Assembly (NCBI GenBank): GCA_947440875.1
Contig: CANETG010000065.1
Span: 1-11,633 of the forward strand
Source: Bacteriovoracaceae bacterium
Lineage (GTDB): Bacteria; Bdellovibrionota; Bacteriovoracia; Bacteriovoracales; Bacteriovoracaceae
Direction: 5' to 3'
DNA length: 11,633 nt
Below the pieces are notes generated by a model. It had not been told where the DNA came from and made no database searches. It worked only from the letters and a program-made list of their open reading frames with translations. The translations under genes and the position numbers were made by a program. Below, in pieces: positions 1 through 6,332 of this stretch (its first letter is position 1; each line of letters opens with the position of its first letter).

Positions 1-441
1 AAAGTCATGACACTTGGGATTCCTTTCAATGCTCCACACGGAATGAAAATCAGAAAAATTTCAGAGGACCAGGTTAGAGTGGCTCTGCCGAATAGAAAAC
101 TCAATCATAATCATATTGGGGGAATTCACGCCTGTGCCATGGCAACTGTCGGTGAGTACTGTGCCGGACTCTCTCTTCTTTCTTGTTTTGGCATTAGTAA
201 GTATCGCCTCATTATGTCTGAACTCTCTGTGACATACACTTGGCAAGGCAGAACGAATCTTGAAGGGATATGTTCACCAACAGTGATTGATAAAGAAGCC
301 GTGAAGTCTGCTCTTGATGAGGGAAAAACTTATACGCAAAGTTTTGAGACTATTATTCAGGAAGAGAAAACGGGTAAAGAAGTCGCGAGGGTCAAAACGA
401 CTTGGCAGTTAAAACCTTGGGGAACAGTTAAGACGGTGTAA
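1..441 (+). CDS. DUF4442/hotdog-fold thioesterase-like protein, 5' partial
   Basis: This is probably an acyl-CoA thioesterase-like protein of the single-domain hotdog superfamily; its substrate is unknown and it is likely cytosolic. The frame is open from base 1. The first ATG in view is at 7 and would give 144 residues. Numbering from that ATG, an N-H-I-G-G-I-H segment (residues 35-41) is followed by E50. This matches the PaaI/DUF4442 pattern in which an Asn/His-Gly loop precedes the central helix and its acidic residue. The segment around residues 69-80 (IMSELSVTYTWQ) fits the next hotdog strand. Family members usually carry a further 15-35 residues before the PFN-like segment, and no ribosome site can be seen before base 7, so the true start is probably outside the window. 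The 3' end overlaps the end of convergent feoB by 14 bp. The hotdog assignment is fairly secure; enzymatic activity is inferred. Confidence 0.75.
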   Translation, partial: KVMTLGIPFNAPHGMKIRKISEDQVRVALPNRKLNHNHIGGIHACAMATVGEYCAGLSLLSCFGISKYRLIMSELSVTYTWQGRTNLEGICSPTVIDKEAVKSALDEGKTYTQSFETIIQEEKTGKEVARVKTTWQLKPWGTVKTV

Positions 442-2278
442 AAAGTATTTTGGTAAGCCACGCCAAGAGATACGCAAGAGTCAGTGTGTACGCCACCATG
501 AATACTGGCCATTTCAAACTATTCGATTCTTTTTTCATGACGGCGAAAGTTGAGACACACTGGGGCGCGTACACGAACCAAATGAGAAGTGCCAAGAGAC
601 TTCCGATACCAAATTCTTTCACCAACGTAGAGGCGAGCTGATCTTCGAATCCCTCAGAGCCTTCTTTGACTGATAAAACTAACGACATCGCACTCACTAC
701 AACTTCTCTGGCTGCAATACTGGGAATGAGAGCTGTCGTCATTCTCCAGTCAAATCCGAGGGGACGAAAGACTGGTTCAAAAAATTTCCCGACACCAGCA
801 GCGTATGAGTCTTCGATCACAGTTTCACCATTCTGCTGGGGAAACGTCACGAGAAACCAGATCACAATACTGACGAGAAGAATTATTCCGCCAGCCTTTG
901 TCAGAAAGATTTTTGCCTTATTCATCATCACCCGGGCAAGATTCTTAAACTTTGGAATGCGGTAAGGCGGAAGCTCCATTAAAAGCATCGACGGAGATGA
1001 ATACGGAAGCGTTTTTTTAAAAATGAGAGACACAATTATCGCAGAGATAAATCCCATCATATACAAACCGAATAGGACGAGGCCTGGCATACGAAGCCAG
1101 GGAAGTCCAAAAACAGCGGTGTCAGGAATGATCGCCGCAATGAGAATGGCGTAAACCGGAAGTCTCGCCGAACAAGTGGTAAGTGGAATGACTAGCATCG
1201 TGATCAGCCGCTCGCGATGATTATCGATCACTCTTGTCGCCAGAATTCCAGGAATGGCACAGGCATGGGATGAAAGAAGTGGAATCACCGCTTTACCCGG
1301 TAGTCCAATTCTTCTCATGAACGAATCCATCATGAAAGCAGCTCTTCCGAGGTAACCGAGATCTTCAAGGAATTGAATGAAAAGAAACAGAAGTAAAATC
1401 TGAGGGAGAAAAACGAGAACTCCGCCGACTCCATTAATGACACCGTCAACTATGAGGCTGCGGATAAGTTTATTCTCGATCAATGTGCTGGCATTTTGGC
1501 CTAGGAAAGAAAAAAAGAATTCAATGAGATCCTGAATGGGTGCAGACCAACTAAAGAGTAACTGGAAAACTAGAAGAAGAAGAGCAGAGAGAATGAAAAG
1601 ACCCCAGACCGGATGTAAAACCCAGTGATCAATCGCTTCGCTAAAACTATCCCGAGCAAGCGGTGATAGAGTTGATTCTCGGAGTAGATGATCAATCTTC
1701 TTGAAGATACCGTTGACGTATCTGGGAGAGCGGAAAGTTTTCTGATGATTTTCTGGAAGTTCAATCCGGGGAAGCTTATCACCCAGATGATCTTTCATCG
1801 CCTGGATAAGATCTTTGACACCTCTGCCTGTGGCGGCACTCGTAGAGATAATTTCTGCCCCGAGTTCTGCTTTTAATTTATTGATGTCTAGCTTCAGTCC
1901 CCTCTTCTCAGATTCATCCACGAGATTGAGACAAATGAGGAGAGGATAACCAAGATCCCGAAGCTGAAACGCAAGGTAAAGTGATTTCTCTAAATTGGTA
2001 GCATCAAGAACGAGTACAAAAAGATCAGCTGATTTTTCTTTCTCTTTTTGGAGAAGAAAATCTTTGGTGACTTTCTCATCGAGAGTCGTGGCGTCCAGAG
2101 AATAGATTCCAGGAAGATCGAGCACTTCAAAAATCTGTTTTCCGTTTTCCACAATCCGGCCCGTTTTTTTTTCGACCGTGACTCCAGGGAAATTGGCGAC
2201 CCGTTGAAAACTTCCCGTGAGTTTATTGAACAGAGCCGTTTTTCCTACATTGGGCATTCCGATGAGCGCGATTCTCAT
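428..2278 (-). CDS. feoB: Ferrous iron transport protein B (FeoB), short form
   Basis: FeoB is an inner-membrane Fe(II) transporter with a cytosolic N-terminal GTPase. All five G motifs are visible: G1 GMPNVGKT (residues 7-14), G2 around T34 in NFPGVTVE, G3 DLPG (54-57), G4 NLVD (118-121) and G5 around STSAATGRG (145-152). The membrane part begins near residue 220 (HPVWG). It contains both gate-type repeats with their conserved cysteines: C340 in SSHACAIPG and C369 in TTCSARLP, then the second half with AAREVVVSAM (522-531) and YAPQCVSTFAV (570-580). At 616 residues it is shorter than enterobacterial FeoB (about 770). The helical linker between the G domain and the membrane is brief, and there is no Cys-rich C-terminal tail. 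The G4 motif is NLVD rather than the commoner NMxD. The start overlaps the feoA stop as ATGA, indicating translational coupling. The 3' end overlaps the convergent thioesterase gene by 14 bp, leaving no room for a terminator. Confidence 0.96.
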   Translation of the reverse strand: MRIALIGMPNVGKTALFNKLTGSFQRVANFPGVTVEKKTGRIVENGKQIFEVLDLPGIYSLDATTLDEKVTKDFLLQKEKEKSADLFVLVLDATNLEKSLYLAFQLRDLGYPLLICLNLVDESEKRGLKLDINKLKAELGAEIISTSAATGRGVKDLIQAMKDHLGDKLPRIELPENHQKTFRSPRYVNGIFKKIDHLLRESTLSPLARDSFSEAIDHWVLHPVWGLFILSALLLLVFQLLFSWSAPIQDLIEFFFSFLGQNASTLIENKLIRSLIVDGVINGVGGVLVFLPQILLLFLFIQFLEDLGYLGRAAFMMDSFMRRIGLPGKAVIPLLSSHACAIPGILATRVIDNHRERLITMLVIPLTTCSARLPVYAILIAAIIPDTAVFGLPWLRMPGLVLFGLYMMGFISAIIVSLIFKKTLPYSSPSMLLMELPPYRIPKFKNLARVMMNKAKIFLTKAGGIILLVSIVIWFLVTFPQQNGETVIEDSYAAGVGKFFEPVFRPLGFDWRMTTALIPSIAAREVVVSAMSLVLSVKEGSEGFEDQLASTLVKEFGIGSLLALLIWFVYAPQCVSTFAVMKKESNSLKWPVFMVAYTLTLAYLLAWLTKILFTPS

Positions 2279-2538
2279 GCAAGGACCTCAACCAGAACAA
2301 GTGCCGCTTCTTCTTTCGAGAGGGCGACCATTCGGCCCCTGACCTCAACGAGAAAAGGTTCCTGAAAGAGAGGTGCTTTTTTAAGGATTCTGATAGTTTC
2401 GCCGTTGAAAAATCCGAGGTGCATGAGCCGAGACTCAAGATCAGAAAGGTGCCTCTCCTCCGAAACAGGAAAGGAGCGAACCACTAAATTTTGGTTCAAG
2501 GGAGCAAGGTCAATCGTCATATGTGTTTGGTGTATCAA
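2275..2538 (-). CDS. feoA: Ferrous iron transport protein A (FeoA)
   Basis: This is a small cytosolic SH3-like protein that partners FeoB in ferrous iron uptake. The product is about 81-87 residues. Typical FeoA features are the ESRLMHLGFFNGETIRILKK segment (an L-x-x-LGF-x-x-G-x-x-I turn) followed by PFLVEVRGRMVALSKEEAALV, corresponding to the family's P-x-x-V-x-v-r-g-x-x-x-ALR-x-x-EA core. Two starts are possible. A TTG at 2538 has an AAGGGG ribosome site 4 nt upstream, and an in-frame ATG at 2520 (MTIDLAPL) gives a more usual N-terminus but has no ribosome site close by. The spacing supports the TTG. The last codons overlap feoB (ATGA), so the two are one transcript. No feoC-like gene lies beside them. 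Confidence 0.88.
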   Translation of the reverse strand: MIHQTHMTIDLAPLNQNLVVRSFPVSEERHLSDLESRLMHLGFFNGETIRILKKAPLFQEPFLVEVRGRMVALSKEEAALVLVEVLA

Positions 2539-2540
2539 AC
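2525..2540. repeat. Inverted repeat GTTTG-N6-CAAAC at the feoA start
   Basis: Perfect 5-bp arms lie six bases apart (plus strand GTTTG GTGTAT CAAAC), spanning the candidate TTG start and the first codons of feoA. It could be an operator or a small RNA hairpin affecting initiation. It does not resemble the AT-rich Fur box consensus. Short arms make chance occurrence quite possible. Confidence 0.3.
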
Positions 2541-2581
2541 TACCCCTTTTCTGACTAGCATTTTTACCCAGGTCCCTACCC
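2541..2581 (-). promoter_or_regulatory. Three phased GGGTA repeats upstream of feoA (candidate operator array)
   Basis: On the minus strand GGGTA occurs three times in the 93-bp spacer between feoA and the divergent 5'-nucleotidase gene (TACCC on plus at 2541-2545, 2565-2569 and 2577-2581). The offsets are 24 and 12 bp. The same GGGTA core is found in the inverted repeat flanking the dtxR-like promoter (10115-10175). The copy at 2541 also forms part of the feoA ribosome site. A regulatory role is inferred. I found no convincing full -35/-10 pair for feoA in this spacer. Confidence 0.3.
2543..2548 (-). promoter_or_regulatory. Ribosome binding site that favours the TTG start of feoA
   Basis: The minus strand reads AAGGGG, followed by TAGT and the TTG codon at 2538, a 4-nt spacer. 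The same site would be 22 nt from the alternative ATG at 2520, which is too far. It partly coincides with one of the GGGTA repeats in this spacer, so the two readings compete. Confidence 0.45.
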
Positions 2582-2621
2582 TGATTTACTCTTCTATGGG
2601 ATACGTGGTGAAATTCTTCTC

Positions 2622-2626
2622 AGGAG
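2622..2626 (+). promoter_or_regulatory. Ribosome binding site that fixes the 5'-nucleotidase start
   Basis: AGGAG followed by CTTGC and the ATG at 2632, a 5-nt spacer. It selects the ATG that opens the signal peptide over the in-frame upstream ATG at 2491, which would lie inside feoA. A weak extended -10-like element (TGATTTACT, 2582-2590) lies about 40 bp upstream. Confidence 0.65.
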
Positions 2627-2631
2627 CTTGC

Positions 2632-4185
2632 ATGAAATTCTTATTTCCGGCGTTCTTTGTCCTCACGCTCGCCTCCACGGCCTGCGCTTTCACGAAAGGC
2701 AAAACCTACAAGCTGACTATTCTTCACACCAATGATCACCACGGACATTTCTTTCCGAACAAAGACGGTGAATATGGTCTCGCTGCACGCGCAACTCTGA
2801 TTAAAGAACTCCGTGATCAGATTAAAAAAGACGGCGGACACGTTCTTTTAGTTGATGCTGGAGACGTGAACACGGGTACTCCACAGTCTGACATGTTGGA
2901 TGCTGAGCCGGATTTTAAAGGAATGAAAGAACTTGAGTATGACGTGATGGCGCTTGGTAACCACGAGTTTGATAATTCGGTGGCAACTATTTTTAAACAA
3001 AGACACTGGGCCGGATTTCCTTTTATCTCTGCCAACATTTATTACAAGAATACTTCAAGACGCGTTTTCCCTTCGCACATCGATAAGATGGTCGATGATC
3101 TCAAAGTCACTATCTTTGGTTTAACAACAGAAGATACCCCGATAAAATCAAATCCTGTTCACAGTAAGCACCTCCGTTTTGTTCCCGTGGTGGACGAAGC
3201 GAAAAAGATTGTTCCTGGACTTCGTAGGAACACAGATGTTCTGATCGCGATTACCCATGCTGGTCACTACGCTAATGAAAACCGTGGCTCAAACGCACCG
3301 GGAGATGTGGCGATCGCCAGAGCGGTTCCAGGGATCGATCTCATCGTTGGTGGTCACACCCAAATTCCTCTTTTTTCAGCAGACATTCAAAACGGTACGA
3401 TCATCGTTCAGGCCCAGGACTGGGGTAAGTACGTTGGCCGCGTGGATCTCGAAATTCTCGACGGAAAAGTGACACTCAAAGAATACAAACTGATTCCTGT
3501 GAACTTGAAAGGTTCTGCGGTAAAAATTGCTCAAGATACAAACATGGAGCAGTTCTTGAAGCCATTCAAAGAACAAGGTGATGCTGCTCTCTCACTGGAG
3601 GTCGGCACAACTGAAGTTCTTCTCAACGGAGAAAGAAATGTTGTCCGCATGGGTGAAACAAATCTTGGTAATTTAATTGCTGAAGCTTACCGCGCAAAGT
3701 TCACCGCCGACATCGGAATATCTAATTCTGGCGGAGTTCGTGCCTCTATTGCCGCCGGAAAAATCACTCTTGAAAACATCATGACTGTTCTTCCTTTCGG
3801 TAACGAAGTAGGAACGGCAGAAATGACTGGCGAAGAAATCGTGAAGTATTTCGCAACAATTATTCATACCCTGGCCCCGAAGCCGAGCGAGACAGCTCCG
3901 GGTGGCGCATTTCCACAGCTTGCCGGAATTGAAATGACTGCGAACCGTGAACTTAAGACGATCACTGATGTGAAAATTGGTGGAGTCGCCATCGACCTGA
4001 GGAAGACCTATAGAATGGCGATTCCAAAATTCATGGGTGCTGATGGTGGAGACGGATTTCCAAAACTTGCAACATTCAAAGCTTTTGGTTTCATCGACTC
4101 GACGATTCTAATGGATTTTCTCACTGATAGAAAAGTGATCAAGGCTTCCGACTTTCCAGTGACGAATAAAATAAAATTCGAATAG
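2632..4185 (+). CDS. Secreted UshA-like 5'-nucleotidase / metallophosphoesterase
   Basis: This is predicted to be a periplasmic two-metal phosphoesterase that dephosphorylates nucleotides or related sugar nucleotides. The start at 2632 is set by an AGGAG site and gives 517 residues with a signal peptide (hydrophobic residues 4-19, cleavage plausible after A-C-A at 17-19). The N-terminal metallophosphatase domain shows the metal-ligand motifs in order: TNDHHGH (D35, H37), AGD (D78), GNHEFD (N110-H111), THAGH (H209) and GGHTQ (H242, Q244). The Gln at 244 matches UshA-type enzymes rather than the commoner GHTH. The C-terminal 5'-nucleotidase domain (about 320-500) has ETNLGNLIAEA, NSGGVRASI (365-373) and ADGGDGFP (470-477), the nucleoside-binding region. 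No lipobox of normal form is present, so it is likely soluble. Its stop codon directly abuts the stop of the convergent kinase gene. Exact substrate preference is not determinable here. Confidence 0.92.
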   Translation: MKFLFPAFFVLTLASTACAFTKGKTYKLTILHTNDHHGHFFPNKDGEYGLAARATLIKELRDQIKKDGGHVLLVDAGDVNTGTPQSDMLDAEPDFKGMKELEYDVMALGNHEFDNSVATIFKQRHWAGFPFISANIYYKNTSRRVFPSHIDKMVDDLKVTIFGLTTEDTPIKSNPVHSKHLRFVPVVDEAKKIVPGLRRNTDVLIAITHAGHYANENRGSNAPGDVAIARAVPGIDLIVGGHTQIPLFSADIQNGTIIVQAQDWGKYVGRVDLEILDGKVTLKEYKLIPVNLKGSAVKIAQDTNMEQFLKPFKEQGDAALSLEVGTTEVLLNGERNVVRMGETNLGNLIAEAYRAKFTADIGISNSGGVRASIAAGKITLENIMTVLPFGNEVGTAEMTGEEIVKYFATIIHTLAPKPSETAPGGAFPQLAGIEMTANRELKTITDVKIGGVAIDLRKTYRMAIPKFMGADGGDGFPKLATFKAFGFIDSTILMDFLTDRKVIKASDFPVTNKIKFE

Positions 4186-6249
4186 CTACGATTGGTTGAC
4201 GACGCCTTCTTCATGCATTTTCGGGATCTCGATAACGAAAGTTGTGTTAGGGGCGTCTTCCTGGTAGTAAAGCTTCCCTTTGTGTTCCTCTATAATTCCT
4301 CGAGAAATTGAAAGCCCTAAACCTGTTCCGACTCCCACATCTTTCGTTGTGAAGAACGGCTGGAAAAGTTTCTTACGAACCAGAGGCGAAATTCCAGATC
4401 CACAATCTGAAACTGTAATTTTAATTTTGGGGCCAATGTCTTCCGCTTTTATTTTAATCCATGGATGAATGAAATCTGAAGTTGCCTGGTAAGAATTGTT
4501 GATGAGATTAAGAATCACCTGAGACACTTCAACTGGGCGACAGTACGCAGTTGCGTCTTCTGAGAGATAATTGACCTCGACAGTGGTTCCGTTGTTATTA
4601 ATTCTTTCCTGGCAAATATCTAAGGTCTCTTCGATAATCTTATTCACTGAGTAAGTAACCATTTCATCCGTTGAAGATTCACGAGCAAAACGCCTCATAC
4701 CATTGACGATTTTTGAAATTCTTCCGACCGTCGTATCCATCTTCTTGATGTATTGAACTAGGAGTTCGGGAGTGAGGGATTGTCGCCCTGAGTGTCTCCG
4801 AAGCAGATCAATGTATCCTTTAATAATACCAAGAGGGTTATTGATCTCGTGGGCAATCCCTCCAGCCATTTCACCAAGGGCCGTAAGTTTTGAAGCCTGA
4901 GTCAATCGAATTTCAGTCTCTTTTCTTTGGGTAATATTTTCTGCCATCATCACCACACCACCGATTTTCCCATTGGCGTCTTTCCAAGGTTGAATGAGCA
5001 TGCGAAGCCAAACCTCCGCTCCCGGGCCGATTTCGATCAGAGAATCATCGCGGCTGACGATTTTTCCTTCAAGTGCAGTCGTCATATCATCGAGCCATTC
5101 TTTTCGAAAATGCGCCGAAACTTTTTCGCCTTCTTTGGGTGGTGTGAGAATAGTCGCCCACTCCTCTGTCCAACGTGAACTAAATGCGAGGTAATGAAAT
5201 TGAGCATCGAACATGGCCACAGGAGTCGGGAGTGATTGAATCATTGCCTTAAGCTGTTGCTCAGACGCGATCAGACTCTGCTCCCATTTAAACATAGGAG
5301 TGACGTTAACGTTCACGCCCGTCAAGCGTAGAGGTTTCCCATCCGGGCCTCTGTAAATGACACATCCGCGATCAAGACACCATTGGATATCGCCCGATTT
5401 AGTGATCATTCGAAAACGACATTCGTAGAAAAGGGTTTCGCCTTTTAAGTGACGCTCAAGTTCTGCATGAACTTTTGGTACATCATCAGGATGAAGTCGA
5501 CCTTCAAACGTGGCTAAGTTTTGAGGAAGTTCATTAAAAACGTATCCCAACTTTGTGTACCAAGTTTTATTGAGGGAGACATGATTCGTCGTAAGATCCC
5601 AGTCCCATTTACCCACTTGCGCTGATTCGAGTGCTAAATCAAGAGAAAGCTTGGCTTCGTTCAAATCATCGAGCTTTTTTTTCAGATCATTTTCGAGATA
5701 ATTAATCCGATGACGAAGTTCTTTTTCGTAAATGTGACGTTTCTCGGATTCGATCAGACGTCCAATTAAGTCAGCGCAAGATCCGCCGAAGTTAATGTCC
5801 ATAATGTCCCACTGTCGAGCCGATTGAGTATCTTCAATACAAAGAATACCAAGGGCCTCTCCATCAGAATAAATAGGACAATCAAGAAGAGCGAAAACGT
5901 TATTGGGAATTGAGTATGACTCGAGAAATTCGGTCATAATTTTATCTTTGCGAGCGTCCTCACTTACGAGAACTCGTTCATTCAATAGCTCCTCGAAGTA
6001 AATTGGATAATCCCATCGTCTAAGAATTGACCCCGATAGCAGCTCGCCCTTGTTGATGAAAGTCATCTCTTCAAAAATCGATTCTCGGTCAATGGTAAAA
6101 AACCAAATGCCTACTCTGCCAACGCCCATGATTTCAGCAATTTTTGAGCAAATGATCTCAAATCCATGCTGCCTGCTAGAACGATAGAGATCAGCGTTTT
6201 TGGCAAACCAAGCTTGGGCTAAGTGATATCGTTCGAACTTATCTTTCAT
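4186..6249 (-). CDS. Soluble GAF-PAS-PAS sensor histidine kinase
   Basis: This is a two-component sensor kinase that should autophosphorylate on H467 and pass phosphate to an unidentified response regulator. Domain order over 687 residues: an N-terminal GAF domain (about 20-165); a charged coiled coil (about 167-205); a PAS_3-type domain (about 210-318, ending GVNVNVT); a second PAS (about 330-440, ending GVVMMAENITQRK); HisKA with LTALGEMAGGIAHEINNPLG (H467); and HATPase with the N box NLINNSYQA (581-589), G1 DCGSGIS (615-621), F box QPFFTTK (630-636) and G2 GTGLGLS (641-647). No membrane segments are seen, so it should be cytosolic and sense an internal or diffusible signal. No response regulator lies in the window, making it an orphan by context. 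The start at 6249 has only a weak ribosome site. The gene follows the protease gene by 83 bp on the same strand and may be read through from it. Its end abuts the convergent 5'-nucleotidase stop. Confidence 0.93.
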   Translation of the reverse strand: MKDKFERYHLAQAWFAKNADLYRSSRQHGFEIICSKIAEIMGVGRVGIWFFTIDRESIFEEMTFINKGELLSGSILRRWDYPIYFEELLNERVLVSEDARKDKIMTEFLESYSIPNNVFALLDCPIYSDGEALGILCIEDTQSARQWDIMDINFGGSCADLIGRLIESEKRHIYEKELRHRINYLENDLKKKLDDLNEAKLSLDLALESAQVGKWDWDLTTNHVSLNKTWYTKLGYVFNELPQNLATFEGRLHPDDVPKVHAELERHLKGETLFYECRFRMITKSGDIQWCLDRGCVIYRGPDGKPLRLTGVNVNVTPMFKWEQSLIASEQQLKAMIQSLPTPVAMFDAQFHYLAFSSRWTEEWATILTPPKEGEKVSAHFRKEWLDDMTTALEGKIVSRDDSLIEIGPGAEVWLRMLIQPWKDANGKIGGVVMMAENITQRKETEIRLTQASKLTALGEMAGGIAHEINNPLGIIKGYIDLLRRHSGRQSLTPELLVQYIKKMDTTVGRISKIVNGMRRFARESSTDEMVTYSVNKIIEETLDICQERINNNGTTVEVNYLSEDATAYCRPVEVSQVILNLINNSYQATSDFIHPWIKIKAEDIGPKIKITVSDCGSGISPLVRKKLFQPFFTTKDVGVGTGLGLSISRGIIEEHKGKLYYQEDAPNTTFVIEIPKMHEEGVVNQS

Positions 6250-6332
6250 AGGTGGTATCGTCGCATATTGCGATTCATCAGAAAATGCTTCATGTAGTTT
6301 CTTACGGCAGGCTTAAGTTTTCCTGCATAAGT
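6250..6332 (-). other. 83-bp spacer between protease and kinase genes, with a weak hairpin
   Basis: It holds a 5-bp stem (GCAGG 6307-6311 / CCTGC 6322-6326) with a 10-nt loop containing CTTAAG, just after the protease stop codon. No T-run follows on either strand, so it is not a convincing intrinsic terminator. I found no clear -35/-10 pair for the kinase. Confidence 0.25.

Noticed and set aside
450..965. Small plus-strand frames over the feoB 3' half (450-641, 666-965)
   Set aside because: They are antisense to the FeoB membrane domain. Their frames have no ribosome sites or recognisable motifs.
2491..2631. In-frame N-terminal extension of the 5'-nucleotidase from an ATG at 2491
   Set aside because: It would start inside feoA, has no ribosome site and would bury the signal peptide. 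The ATG at 2632 has AGGAG 5 nt upstream and opens a proper signal peptide.
2521..2631. Fur box upstream of feoA
   Set aside because: No match to the AT-rich GATAATGATAATCATTATC-type consensus was found in the spacer.
2674..2691. Lipobox in the 5'-nucleotidase signal peptide (S-T-A-C)
   Set aside because: The -3 position is Ser rather than Leu/Val/Ile, and an ordinary signal peptidase I site (ACA then F) fits better.
6307..6326. Hairpin GCAGG/CCTGC as a terminator after the M3 peptidase gene
   Set aside because: The stem is only 5 bp with a 10-nt loop, and no T-run follows on either strand.
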